A program made the translations under genes and the position numbers. This document shows positions 1 to 8,758 of a stretch of DNA of 10,249 bases, piece after piece. Origin of the DNA: Accumulibacter sp. (lineage in GTDB: Bacteria; Pseudomonadota; Gammaproteobacteria; Burkholderiales; Rhodocyclaceae); assembly GCA_031274075.1 (NCBI GenBank), contig JAISQQ010000010.1, forward strand, positions 1-10,249, read 5' to 3'. Numbering within the stretch: position 1 is the stretch's first letter; the number at the start of each line of letters is the position of its first letter. The notes below the pieces were generated by a model. That model was not told where the DNA came from, ran no database searches, and was given only the letters and a program-made list of their open reading frames with translations.

Positions 1-3000
1 TCCGAGGTGCGCGAGGTGATCATGATGATCGGCACGTGTTTTATGCGCGCGTCGGCGCGGACGTGGCGCGTCAGGTCGAAACCGTCCATGCGCGGCATCT
101 CGATGTCGGACAGCATCACGTCCGGCACGACTTCGAGCAGCTTTTCGAGCGCGTCGACCCCGTCCTTGGCCAGCACCACCTGATATCCCTGCTGGGCCAT
201 CAGGCGGCCGGTGATCTTGCGCACGGTCAGGGAATCGTCCACCACCATGACCGTGGGAAGCGCGGCCTGCCGCGCCAGTTCGGCGGCTCGCCGCGCCTCT
301 TGCGGCATTTCGGCCAGGCGTGCGGCGGCTTCCGCCGGGGCGCGCGCGCTCAGCGCCGCCGGGTTGAGGATCAGCACCACCTGCCCGTTGCCGAGCACGG
401 TCGCGCCATCGACGCCGATCACCCGGGCCAGTTGCACGCCGATGTTCTTGACCACGATTTCCTGGTTGCCGAGCAGTTCATCGACCTGTATCGCGACCCG
501 CCGCGTGCCGCTGCGCAGCAAGAGAATCCAGTATTGCCGGTGCGGCTCGGGCAAGGCCGAGCGGTCACCCAGAAGATGCGGCAGATAGCGGAACGGGTAG
601 CGATTGGACTGCCATTCGGCGCTGCCGGCCTCGCAAATCCGGCCCAGTTCCGCTTCCTTGAGGTCGAGCACCTGCTCGATCATCGACGACGGAATGGCGA
701 AGGTCCTGTTGCCGGCGCGGGTCAGGAGCGCCTTGGTCACCACCAGCGTCAGCGGCAGGATCAAGCGGAATTCCGAGCCTCGCCCCGGCGTCGATTCGAT
801 TTCGACGCGCCCGCCCAGGCTGGCGATCTCGGTCCGGACCACGTCCATCCCGACGCCGCGGCCCGAGACCTGCGACAGCGCCTCGGCGGTGGAAAATCCC
901 GGCGCGAAAATGAATTCGGCGAGGCGCGCCTCGTCGGCCGCCTCGTCCGGCCCGAGCAGGCCGGCGGCGACGGCGCGCTGGCGAATCCGCCCGTAATCCA
1001 GGCCGGCCCCGTCGTCCGCCAGGATGACCACGATTTCATTGCCTTCCCGCCCCAGGGACAGCGAGATTTCACCGATTTCCGGCTTGCCGCGCGCCAGGCG
1101 CTCCGCGCGCCGCTCGATCCCGTGCGCGACGGCGTTGCGCAACAGGTGTTCCAGCGGCGCGGCGATCTTGTCGAGGACGCTGCGGTCCAATTCGACCTGC
1201 CCGCCCTTGATTTCCATGTTGGCGCGCTTGTCGAGGTCCTTCGACGCCTGCCGCACCACGCGGTACAGGCGGTCGGCCAGACTGTTGAACGGCATCATGC
1301 GCATCGCCAGGAGTTCCTGCTGCACCTCGCGGTTCTGGCGCGCCTGGGCGATGATCGCGGCATTGGCGTCGTCCAGGTTCTTGAGCAGGTGCTGCTGCAC
1401 GGTGGCCACGTCGTTGACCGATTCGGCCATCATCCGGGTCAGCTCCTGGAAACGCGTGAACCGGTCGAATTCGAGCGGATCGAAGCCGGCGTGCGGCTCG
1501 TCGCCCATCGCCACCGTGCGCGACTGTATCTGCAACTCGGCCTGCATCTCGATTTCGCGCAACTGGCGGCGCAGGCGGATGACGTTCTCGGTCAGATCGA
1601 GCAGCGATTCCTTCAGGCCGCGCATTTCACCTTCGATGCGCGAACGGGCGATGGACAATTCGCCGACTTCGTTGACCAGGCGGTCGACGACGCTGGCCCG
1701 CACGCGCAGCATCGCCTGCGCCGCTTCGCTCTCGGCCTCGGCCAGGCGCAGACGGTCGCTGCGGCGGCGCTCGACGGCCGCGCGCTCCCGCGCCGCCGCC
1801 TGGGCGGAGGCGTCGTCCGTCGCGGCGGACGGCGCCGCGGCGGCGGTCGCCGCAGCCGGCGTTTCCGGTGTTTCCGGTGTTTCCGGCTCGATGGTCTCGC
1901 CGCGCTGCAAGCGTTCGATGATCTGCCGGATCGATTCGAACGCGCTTTCGATCCCGTCGATGACTTCGGCCGACACGGCGTCGGCGCGGCTGGCCTGGTC
2001 GACGCGCGCTTCCAGCGCGTGGGTGATTTCGCCCAGCGTCATGGCGCCCACCATGCGCGCGCTGCCTTTCAGCGTATGCAAATGGCGGGCGAGGACGCGC
2101 ACCGCTTCCCCGTCGTCGGGGTCGGCCCGCCAAGCCCTGAGTTGTCCGGCGACGGCCTGCGTCAGGTCGACGGCCTCCTCGAGGAAGATCGGCAGCAACT
2201 GCGCGTCGATTTCGTCGTGCACCGGCGCGATCGTGGCCGGCGGCGTCCCCGGCGTCGCGGACGCTTCCTGCGCGGCGGGCGCGGCCTGCCGCGTTCCCGC
2301 CGCCGGACTGGCCGGCGCTTGCGTCGAGCGATCCCCGGACGCGTCCCCGGCGGCGGACGGGACGATGCCGATGGCCTCATCGCCGTGCGCCGCCGTTTCG
2401 GAGGCGGCGCTCGCCGGATAGAGGTTGCCGAGGTCCTCGATCAGGCCGGCGGGAACGTCGACGGCCTGATGCTCCATCACCGCCGCGAACATCGATTCCA
2501 GTTCGCCGATCGCCAGGCGAATCGTGGCGAAGGCTTGCGCGCTGCCGGGATTCCTGGCGCCGTCGCGCCGCTGCAGCGCGCACTCCAGGGCATATCCCAG
2601 CCGATTGATGGAGAGCAGGCCGACCGTCGCTGAAATGCCCGCCAGGGTATGCGCCGCGCGGTACATGGCCGGCGGCGTGGCGCGCGCGTCCTCGCTTTCG
2701 ATGACCGGCAGCTCACGGCGCAGGGTGCGCAAATACGTCTTGGCTTCTTCCGAGAAGATGGCAAAAAGCGCCGGATCGATCCCGGAGCCGTTTTGCGCCG
2801 CCGCCGGCTCGGGCTGTTCAGGCGGTTCGACCGGCTCAGGCGGTTCAACCAGCTCGGGCGGTTCAACCAGCTCGGGCGGTTCAACCGGCTCAAGCGGTTT
2901 GACCGGCTCAAGCGGTTCGACCGGCTCAGGCGGTTCGACCGGCTCAGGCGGTTCAAGCAGCTCGACCGGCTCGGCGGCCTTGGCGGTCGGGAACATCGGT

Positions 3001-6000
3001 ATGACCTTGGCGACCGGCGCTTCCTCGGCTTCGACCGGCAGTTCCTCGAAATCGATCGGCGCTTCGCCGGCGTCGACCGCGAATTCTTCAAAATCGATCG
3101 GCGCTTCGCCGGCGTCGGCGCGCATTTCCCCGAGATCGAACGGCGCTTCGCCGGCATCGACCGGCAGTTCCTCGAAATCGATCAGCGGCTCCTGGGCGTC
3201 GACCGGGGGTTCTCCGGCGTCGATCGACGGCCCGACTTCGAGCGGCGCTTCATCGACATCGAACGGGGGTTCCCCAAAATCGATCAGCGGTTCCTTGGCA
3301 TCGACCGGCAGCGCCTCGAAATCGATCGGCGCCTCCCCGGCATCGACCGGCAATTCCTCAAAATCGACCGGCGCTTCCCCGGCGTCGACGCGCAGTTCCC
3401 CGATATCGACCGGCGCTTCCCTGGCATCGATTGGCAATTCCTCGAAATCGATCGGCGCTTCGTCATCATCGACCGGCACGGCCAAAGCCAGGGCGTCGGT
3501 GGTTTCCTCCGGGCTGACCGGCGCGAAATCGATCTGGATGATATCTGCGTCTTCGCCGCCCTCTTTTTCCTCTTCTTCCTCTTTTTCCTCTTTCCCGGGA
3601 AGCGGGCCGGTCCCGGCGCGCTCCGCGACTTCCCGCGCTATCGCCGCCGGCACTTCCGACACCGGCGCCGGCGCTTCCGGTGCTTCCGCTTTCGCCGCCG
3701 GCGTCTCCTGCGGGGTTTCGGCGCGCGCGCGCAGCGCGTCCGCGCGCGCGATCATGCCTTGCGGATCGGGCGCGCTGCCCTCCCGGGTTTCCAGATGGCG
3801 CACCCAGCCGGCGAACACGCCGTGCGCTTCGCCCAGCAGCCCGATCAGGTCGGCGTCGGCCGCCAATTCGAGACGCAGCCAGAGGTTCAGCATCCGCTCG
3901 ATGGCCCACGCGGCCTCGCCCAGATCCTTGAGCCCGACCATGCGCCCGCTGCCCTTCAGGGTATGGAAGGAACGCCGGATGGCGGTCAGGGAAGCGCTGT
4001 CGTGCCGGTCGCTCCGCAGCCGGTGAAGACTCGCGTCAACCGCCGCCATCACTTCATTGGCTTCCTCGATGAAGATGTCGAGCAATTCGGCGTCGATTTC
4101 CTCGTTGCTGGCCTGGGAAAGCTGCAGGGTTTCCGGCGAGGGCCGCGCCGCCTCCGCGGCTTCGGGCTTCAGGACCGCCAGGGCCTGCTCGATCTGCGGC
4201 GCGACGTCCGCCGCGCCGCTGGCCAGGACGTTGAGCATCGCCTTGGCCTGTTCGCCCAGTTTCGCGTCGGCCACCAGATCGGCGTCGCTCTTGAGCGTTT
4301 CGAGGTTCTGCCGGATTTCCTCGCGCAGACCGGCGTCCCTGGGCTGTTCCTTGAGCGCTTCCAGCAAGGCGTGCGTCTCGCGCCGGCTCTGGACGACCTC
4401 CTGCTCGACGGAAATGACGGGGGCGGAGGCGGAGGCGGAGTCGTCGTCTTCCGCCGTCTCCGCGTCGCCGCGCGACGGCGCCTGCATTTGCCGGACGAAG
4501 CGCCCGAAGTCCGTCTCCCCGCGCGGCATGGCGTCGACGAAGAAGCCCACCATCGACAACTGGGTCGCCAACTGCTCGAATTCGCCTTCTGCGGGAAGGT
4601 AGTCCGGGGTGGCGAAGCGCAGGATGGTTTCGAGGCAGCCTTGCAGCGCCGCCCTCGCCTCGTCCTGGCGGAGTATGGTCAGCGCGCCGATGACCTGGCG
4701 CAGAGGTTTTTCGAGGGCGGCGAGTTCGGGGCGTTTTCCCGCGTCGCGGAAAAAGCTGTCCAGCCCCTGCTCGACCTGCACCAGGTTGATCTGGATTTCC
4801 TTGGCGACCTGCCCGATCAGCAGTTTTTCCTGCGCCTGGCGCGACATCTCGTCGAGCAGCGGAATTTCCGCGCCCGTCTTCGGCGGACGCCCGGCGACGC
4901 AGGCCAGGATGCGCTCGACGGTGACATCGACCTGATGCGCGAAGTCGCTGCCCAGGCGCGGGTAATGCTTCTGCGCGTTCTGCACCAGCAAAATGGCCGT
5001 GGCGAGTTCCATGGACAGGGTTTCGGAATGACGCGCCGGCTTTTCCAGCAGCCATTTGGCGGCGGCGGCGATGGCTCGCGCCAGGCGGCGGAAATCGGTA
5101 TGCCGGGTCTGTTCCACCAGCGCGGACAGAATTTCGGCGTTTTCCTTGAACAGCGAAAGCGAGGAGGCGCTTCCGGCGCAGAACTTGTTCCAGATGTCTT
5201 CCAGCACCGAGATCACTTCGCGCATCCGGTCGACGGCGGCCCGCACCGTGTCCGGGACGATGGCCTCGCCGGCGACGGGAAGGAAGGCCTCCAGGCGATA
5301 CGCCTCCTTGACCTGCTTGACCGCCGGGTCGTCGCTGCTGGCCTCGGCGACGAGATACAGCACTTCGCGCGTCAGCCTTTCGGCGACGTTCTTCGAGCCT
5401 TCGAGCAGGCGGCGGATCTGCAGGTCGATGCGCACACACAAGGGCTTGACGCTCGCTTCGTCGCGCAGCCCCCCGGTGGCCAGCGCGCTGAGCAGCGCTC
5501 CGGCGCTCCACCAGAACGCGCGCGCGGCTCCGGTTTCCTGCGTCTCCTCGATGCGCCGCACCGCCGTCAGCATTTTCCGGACCCCGTCCAGCCCGTCCTT
5601 GCCCCGCGGCGCGCGCAGCCAGGCCAGCAGCCCGCGCTCGAAGCGGTGGCGTTCCTGCCGCAACAGCCCGGAACGCTCGGATTCGTCCAGATTCCTGGCC
5701 GGCGTTCCCCGGCGCGGCAGCCGCACCGACAGCTTGGGGAAAAACAGGTCGGCCGCGGAACAGCGCGGCACGCCGCGCCCCGCCTGGATCTCCTGGTAGA
5801 GCGGCAACAGGCGCAAGGGCTGGTTGGGCTGGCCGTTGACCAGGCCGCCGAGATACAGGGCGATGGCGTCCAGCGCCCTGCGCGCCAGGGCGACCGAAGA
5901 ATCGTCCGGACGCGCCTGCGCTTCGGCCGTTTCCAGCAGCCCTTCGAGCGCTTCGACGAACTGCGTGACGCCGTCCAGTCCGACGATGGTCAACGCGCCT

Positions 6001-6173
6001 TGCACCTGGTGCAGGTGCGTGCGGCAAAACCGGATCTGCGTCGCGTCCGCGGACCCTGCCGCGACACTGGCGCCGAACTGGTCGAGCGCCGCCAGCGCGC
6101 GCCCCAGGGCCAGATCGATCTCGCTCTTGACCCAGGTCAATGGGCCGACATCAAATTCCGTCGCGGCATTCAT
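1..6173 (-). CDS. chpA: ChpA/PilL hybrid chemosensory histidine kinase with several Hpt domains and a receiver (C-terminus outside window)
   Basis: CheA-type kinase of the pilus chemosensory pathway. It autophosphorylates under control of PilJ and PilI and passes phosphate to PilG and PilH. The frame is open for 2057 codons from ATG at 6173 to the window edge. An in-frame TAG lies directly before this ATG and GGAGAA lies 10 bases upstream, which fixes the start. Domains in order: Hpt-like region with HLHQVQG (His53/His55); a degenerate helical region where Arg492 sits in the His position (RQVIG); canonical Hpt HTLKGSGRMVG (His737); acidic heptad linker 899-1051, then an EPV-rich stretch to about 1120; Hpt HTLAG (His1175); Hpt HTLKGSARMVG (His1366); dimerisation helices from about 1480; ATPase with N box HLLRNAVAHGIE (1676-1687), G1 DDGAG (1720-1724) and G2 GRGVGMD (from 1771); CheW-like domain about 1805-1945; receiver with Asp1979, Asp1980, Asp2023 and Thr2053. 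The receiver lysine falls beyond base 1. Very long for a CheA, in line with the ChpA family. Confidence 0.96.
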   Translation of the reverse strand, partial: MNAATEFDVGPLTWVKSEIDLALGRALAALDQFGASVAAGSADATQIRFCRTHLHQVQGALTIVGLDGVTQFVEALEGLLETAEAQARPDDSSVALARRALDAIALYLGGLVNGQPNQPLRLLPLYQEIQAGRGVPRCSAADLFFPKLSVRLPRRGTPARNLDESERSGLLRQERHRFERGLLAWLRAPRGKDGLDGVRKMLTAVRRIEETQETGAARAFWWSAGALLSALATGGLRDEASVKPLCVRIDLQIRRLLEGSKNVAERLTREVLYLVAEASSDDPAVKQVKEAYRLEAFLPVAGEAIVPDTVRAAVDRMREVISVLEDIWNKFCAGSASSLSLFKENAEILSALVEQTRHTDFRRLARAIAAAAKWLLEKPARHSETLSMELATAILLVQNAQKHYPRLGSDFAHQVDVTVERILACVAGRPPKTGAEIPLLDEMSRQAQEKLLIGQVAKEIQINLVQVEQGLDSFFRDAGKRPELAALEKPLRQVIGALTILRQDEARAALQGCLETILRFATPDYLPAEGEFEQLATQLSMVGFFVDAMPRGETDFGRFVRQMQAPSRGDAETAEDDDSASASAPVISVEQEVVQSRRETHALLEALKEQPRDAGLREEIRQNLETLKSDADLVADAKLGEQAKAMLNVLASGAADVAPQIEQALAVLKPEAAEAARPSPETLQLSQASNEEIDAELLDIFIEEANEVMAAVDASLHRLRSDRHDSASLTAIRRSFHTLKGSGRMVGLKDLGEAAWAIERMLNLWLRLELAADADLIGLLGEAHGVFAGWVRHLETREGSAPDPQGMIARADALRARAETPQETPAAKAEAPEAPAPVSEVPAAIAREVAERAGTGPLPGKEEKEEEEEKEGGEDADIIQIDFAPVSPEETTDALALAVPVDDDEAPIDFEELPIDAREAPVDIGELRVDAGEAPVDFEELPVDAGEAPIDFEALPVDAKEPLIDFGEPPFDVDEAPLEVGPSIDAGEPPVDAQEPLIDFEELPVDAGEAPFDLGEMRADAGEAPIDFEEFAVDAGEAPIDFEELPVEAEEAPVAKVIPMFPTAKAAEPVELLEPPEPVEPPEPVEPLEPVKPLEPVEPPELVEPPELVEPPEPVEPPEQPEPAAAQNGSGIDPALFAIFSEEAKTYLRTLRRELPVIESEDARATPPAMYRAAHTLAGISATVGLLSINRLGYALECALQRRDGARNPGSAQAFATIRLAIGELESMFAAVMEHQAVDVPAGLIEDLGNLYPASAASETAAHGDEAIGIVPSAAGDASGDRSTQAPASPAAGTRQAAPAAQEASATPGTPPATIAPVHDEIDAQLLPIFLEEAVDLTQAVAGQLRAWRADPDDGEAVRVLARHLHTLKGSARMVGAMTLGEITHALEARVDQASRADAVSAEVIDGIESAFESIRQIIERLQRGETIEPETPETPETPAAATAAAAPSAATDDASAQAAARERAAVERRRSDRLRLAEAESEAAQAMLRVRASVVDRLVNEVGELSIARSRIEGEMRGLKESLLDLTENVIRLRRQLREIEMQAELQIQSRTVAMGDEPHAGFDPLEFDRFTRFQELTRMMAESVNDVATVQQHLLKNLDDANAAIIAQARQNREVQQELLAMRMMPFNSLADRLYRVVRQASKDLDKRANMEIKGGQVELDRSVLDKIAAPLEHLLRNAVAHGIERRAERLARGKPEIGEISLSLGREGNEIVVILADDGAGLDYGRIRQRAVAAGLLGPDEAADEARLAEFIFAPGFSTAEALSQVSGRGVGMDVVRTEIASLGGRVEIESTPGRGSEFRLILPLTLVVTKALLTRAGNRTFAIPSSMIEQVLDLKEAELGRICEAGSAEWQSNRYPFRYLPHLLGDRSALPEPHRQYWILLLRSGTRRVAIQVDELLGNQEIVVKNIGVQLARVIGVDGATVLGNGQVVLILNPAALSARAPAEAAARLAEMPQEARRAAELARQAALPTVMVVDDSLTVRKITGRLMAQQGYQVVLAKDGVDALEKLLEVVPDVMLSDIEMPRMDGFDLTRHVRADARIKHVPIIMITSRTS
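1859..1887 (-). repeat. 9-bp triplet repeat in chpA encoding PETPETPETP
   Basis: Three copies of a 9-bp unit give a Pro-Glu-Thr run at about ChpA residues 1429-1438. It opens the Ala/Pro-rich linker between the last Hpt domain (His1366) and the dimerisation helices. Confidence 0.7.
2818..2970 (-). repeat. 18-bp tandem repeats in chpA encoding an EPV-rich stretch
   Basis: Eight full 18-bp units (2818-2961) plus a half unit, differing by a few bases each. They encode repeating Glu-Pro-Pro/Leu-Glu-Pro/Leu-Val. The stretch directly follows the heptad array in the protein and ends just before the Hpt carrying His1175. Pro every two or three residues implies a stiff, extended rod. Confidence 0.88.
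3018..3479 (-). repeat. Degenerate 21/42-bp repeat array in chpA encoding 22 acidic heptapeptides
   Basis: ChpA residues 899-1051 follow a 7-residue pattern, roughly x-Pro-Ile/Val-Asp-x-x-Glu, in alternating pairs such as APIDFEE and LPVDAGE, giving a 14-residue (42-bp) higher unit. There are 22 heptads in 153 residues, one of them short by a residue. The segment is very acidic and should be an extended linker between Hpt domains. Several 42-bp units are near identical, especially around 3040-3180 and 3290-3450. Confidence 0.85.
3560..3597 (-). repeat. Polypurine (coding strand) tract in chpA encoding a Glu/Lys run
   Basis: The plus strand is uninterrupted C/T here. A 15-bp segment recurs exactly after 18 bp (3560-3574 and 3578-3592). 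It encodes GKEEKEEEEEKEG, a charged spacer ahead of the heptad linker. Long polypurine/polypyrimidine tracts can adopt triplex structure and are prone to slippage; whether this one does is unknown. Confidence 0.75.
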
Positions 6174-6207
6174 CTAAGGCACATTCTCCGATCGCGGCGC
6201 CCGCGGT

Positions 6208-8184
6208 TCAGTCTACCTTGAAGCCCGCCACCGATCCCTTGAGCTCGGTGGCCAATCCGGCCAGTTCACCGACCGCCGACGCCGTTCTCTGCGTTCCCGC
6301 CGTGGTCTGTTCGGTGACCTTGAGGATATTGCGCATTTTTCCCGCCACGCCCGTCGCCGCCTCGGCCTGCTGCCGCGTGGCGCCCGAAATCCGCTCGATC
6401 AGCCCGGCCAGGTTCTGCGACACCGCGCTGATCTCGGCCAGGGCCTGCCCCGCGGCGTCGGACAGCTTCGCTTCCTCGACCACGCCGCGCGTCGATTCCT
6501 CCATCGCCGATATCGCTCCCTGCGTATCGTTCTGGATCGTTTTGACGATCGCCGCGATCTGCTTGGTGGCTTCGCCGGAACGTTCGGCCAGGCGCTGCAC
6601 TTCCTCGGCCACCACCGTGAAACCGCGCCCCGCGTCGCCGGCCGAGGCCGCCTGGATGGCGGCGTTGAGCGCCAGCACGTTGGTCTGTTCGGTAATGTCG
6701 GAAATCAGTTCGACGATTTCGCCGATCTCCTGCGACGATTCGCCCAGGCGCTTGATCCGCTTCGAGGTCTCCTGGATCTGCTGGCGGATTTCGTCCATGC
6801 CCTTGATCGAATTCTGCACCGCCTGGGTGCCCTTGCCCGCCGCCGCCAGCGACTGGCGGGCCACCTGCGCCGACTGGTCGGCCTCGCCGGAGACGCGGGT
6901 CATCGAACCGGCGACGTCGAGGATGGAATGCCCGGCGCTCTGGATTTCCCGCGATTGCCGCTGCGCCGCGTCCAGGAGCTCGGCCGAGGTGCGCTGCGCG
7001 ATCTCGGTCGCCGCGGTGACGCGATTCGCCGCGTCGTTGATGCGCCCGACCAATACGCGCAGTTCCTCGACGGTATAGTTGATCGAGTCGGCGATGGCGC
7101 CCGTGATGTCCTCGGAAACCGTCGCCGTCACGGTCAGGTCGCCGTCGGCCAGATCGCCGAGTTCGTTCATCAGGCGCAGGATCGCGTCCTGGTTCTGGCG
7201 ATTCACCTTTTCCGATTCTTCCCGGCTCTTCTTGGCCAGCAAGGCCTGCTCGGCCTGGCGGCGCGCCTGGCGCCGCGCGTCGCCGACATAGACCAGGGCG
7301 ATCGTCGCCAGCACCGCGACCACCAGCGCCGTCAGCGCGGCCAGCGAGATCTCGTAAACCAGGCGCTCGTTTCTTCCGGAGCGGTGATAGGCGTTGACCA
7401 GCCCGTCGGCGGCGTCGTACAGGCCGGTGTTGTCCACCAGGATGTTGCCCACCGCCCGCCGCGCGGAGGCCAGATCCGGCATGCCGCCGAGAACGCCGTC
7501 GATCGCCGCGTGGTAGCCGCTGAAGGCGGCGTCGAGCTCGGTCACCAGGCGCCGCGTTTCATCGTCCAGGGTCATGGCGTACACCCGTTCGCTGCCGATG
7601 CTGTAGCCGCGTTCGCTGCCGATGCTGAAACCCCTCAGGTACTTGCCGAAGACCACCATCTTCCTTTCGACCTGCAACAGTTGCTCGACGTTGCGGCTGG
7701 TATACGTCCATGTCGATCCCAGGTTGTCGAGCTGCGGCCCGACGTCCGGCGGGGACGGAGGAACGATCGTGCCCCCCAGTTCGCCGCCGTTCTTCAGGCG
7801 CTCCAGGTTGGAGGCGAACTTGCGGTGCGCGTCGCGCAACAGCATGAAGGCGATCGGGTCGCCCCGCAGCGCCTGGCTGGTGGCGCTGGACAGGCGCTGC
7901 GACAGCATGCCCAGCTCACCCGCCACGGCGATGTAGGTGGCGTTGTGCGCCGACGTCTGGTTGTTGCGGTAGGCCAGGACGCCGACGGTCAGCAGCAGGG
8001 CCAGCAGCACGCCGCCCAGTATCTTCAGTTGCCGGGCCACCGGGAACTTGTCCAGGAGCCTCACGCCGAATCCGGCGGACCCCCTGGCGCCGCGGGACTC
8101 CGATGCCAACTGGGACAACATGCTCCGCTCATCGGAATTCCTGGTGCCTGAAGGTTTTCTCGGCAGATTCAGCTTTGACGCCAT
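6208..8184 (-). CDS. pilJ: PilJ, methyl-accepting chemotaxis receptor for type IV pili
   Basis: Inner-membrane receptor that feeds signals to ChpA through PilI. 658 residues. A polar N-terminal stretch of about 50 residues precedes membrane helix 1 (about 53-72). A periplasmic PilJ-type sensor region follows, with the family-like segment [20 protein letters not shown] at 89-108. Membrane helix 2 is about 278-301, then a HAMP-like linker ([20 protein letters not shown], 344-363) and a long cytoplasmic helical hairpin. The hairpin tip reads [20 protein letters not shown] and [21 protein letters not shown] (497-536), the usual PilJ form of the MCP signalling tip. GGAGAA seven bases before the ATG at 8184 supports the start. 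The periplasmic part carries a perfect-frame 8-residue duplication, [16 protein letters not shown] (185-200). It is close to the usual PilJ length. pilI ends 51 bases upstream and chpA starts 34 bases downstream. Confidence 0.96.
   Translation of the reverse strand: MASKLNLPRKPSGTRNSDERSMLSQLASESRGARGSAGFGVRLLDKFPVARQLKILGGVLLALLLTVGVLAYRNNQTSAHNATYIAVAGELGMLSQRLSSATSQALRGDPIAFMLLRDAHRKFASNLERLKNGGELGGTIVPPSPPDVGPQLDNLGSTWTYTSRNVEQLLQVERKMVVFGKYLRGFSIGSERGYSIGSERVYAMTLDDETRRLVTELDAAFSGYHAAIDGVLGGMPDLASARRAVGNILVDNTGLYDAADGLVNAYHRSGRNERLVYEISLAALTALVVAVLATIALVYVGDARRQARRQAEQALLAKKSREESEKVNRQNQDAILRLMNELGDLADGDLTVTATVSEDITGAIADSINYTVEELRVLVGRINDAANRVTAATEIAQRTSAELLDAAQRQSREIQSAGHSILDVAGSMTRVSGEADQSAQVARQSLAAAGKGTQAVQNSIKGMDEIRQQIQETSKRIKRLGESSQEIGEIVELISDITEQTNVLALNAAIQAASAGDAGRGFTVVAEEVQRLAERSGEATKQIAAIVKTIQNDTQGAISAMEESTRGVVEEAKLSDAAGQALAEISAVSQNLAGLIERISGATRQQAEAATGVAGKMRNILKVTEQTTAGTQRTASAVGELAGLATELKGSVAGFKVD
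7585..7632 (-). repeat. 24-bp tandem duplication inside pilJ
   Basis: Two adjacent 24-bp units encode GFSIGSER and GYSIGSER (PilJ residues 185-200) in the periplasmic sensor region. The two copies are almost identical at the DNA level, which suggests a recent slippage event or correction between copies. Confidence 0.85.
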
Positions 8185-8235
8185 AGTGTGCTTCTCCGGG
8201 TGCGCCGTGTTGTTTTAACGGTTTGATTGCAAAAA

Positions 8236-8745
8236 CTAGATTCCGATGTCCATGAAAGCGTCGTCGGCAAACAGGCGCTTCACGTCCAGCATCCGCCAGC
8301 GATACCCTTCCCTGTCCCGGTAGGCGTCGCTCGCCCAGGGCGGCGCTTCCGGGTCGCCCGCCACCTGCGTCAGGTCGTCGATATTGCGCAGGCCGAGTAT
8401 CCGCGTCACCAGCAGCGCCGCGTTGTTGCCGTGGCGCGTTCCGACCAGCAGCAGGCGCGCGCTGGCGTTCTGGGGCGTCGCGTCCTTCCGCCGGAAGGCC
8501 GAGAAATCGGACACCGCGTAGAGGTTGCCGCGGATATTGGCGATGCCGGCGAACCACGGCTTGGTCAGCGGCACGCCGGTCAGCGGCGGCAGGGAAATGA
8601 TTTCACCGGAGTCCGGCAGCTCGATGAGCCAGTAGTCGCCGCCCGACTGGAAGCCCAGGAGGCCCGCCGCCCGCTGGTCCTCGATCCCCGCGAGGCGGGC
8701 CGCCAGATGCGCCTGGAACTCACGAAGACTGCTTTTCCTGGCCAT
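8236..8745 (-). CDS. pilI: PilI, CheW-like adaptor protein
   Basis: Cytoplasmic scaffold that couples the receptor PilJ to the kinase ChpA. 169 residues, one CheW domain covering about residues 25-160. The core CheW motif is visible as GIANIRGNLYAVSDFSAF (67-84), and the domain closes with a RMLDVKRLF strand-helix segment (151-159) typical of PilI/CheW C-termini. There is no membrane segment or catalytic motif, as expected for an adaptor. The ATG at 8745 lies 13 bases after the pilH stop, which suggests coupled translation. The ribosome site is weak (only a GAG near the pilH stop). The gene's position between the receiver pilH and the receptor pilJ matches the standard Pil-Chp order, which supports PilI over a generic CheW or ChpC. 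Confidence 0.93.
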   Translation of the reverse strand: MARKSSLREFQAHLAARLAGIEDQRAAGLLGFQSGGDYWLIELPDSGEIISLPPLTGVPLTKPWFAGIANIRGNLYAVSDFSAFRRKDATPQNASARLLLVGTRHGNNAALLVTRILGLRNIDDLTQVAGDPEAPPWASDAYRDREGYRWRMLDVKRLFADDAFMDIGI

Positions 8746-8758
8746 GGTTCAAATCGGC

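Noticed and set aside
4054..6027. 657-codon minus-strand frame rich in Arg, Ala and Gly
   Set aside because: It overlaps chpA on the same strand in another frame and encodes low-complexity sequence with no motifs; the ChpA frame covers it throughout.
36..6221. Two very long open frames on the plus strand (36-2633 and 2649-6221) that could look like giant Arg/Asp-rich proteins
   Set aside because: They are the exact codon-register antisense of chpA. Stops there need TTA, CTA or TCA in the sense strand, and chpA uses only one such codon (a TCA, giving the stop at 2631-2633). The GC-rich codon use explains them; they have no family motifs, whereas the minus frame reads as a complete ChpA.
6928..8151. 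407-codon plus-strand frame opposite pilJ
   Set aside because: Antisense shadow of pilJ; the PilJ frame has clear membrane helices and the MCP signalling tip.
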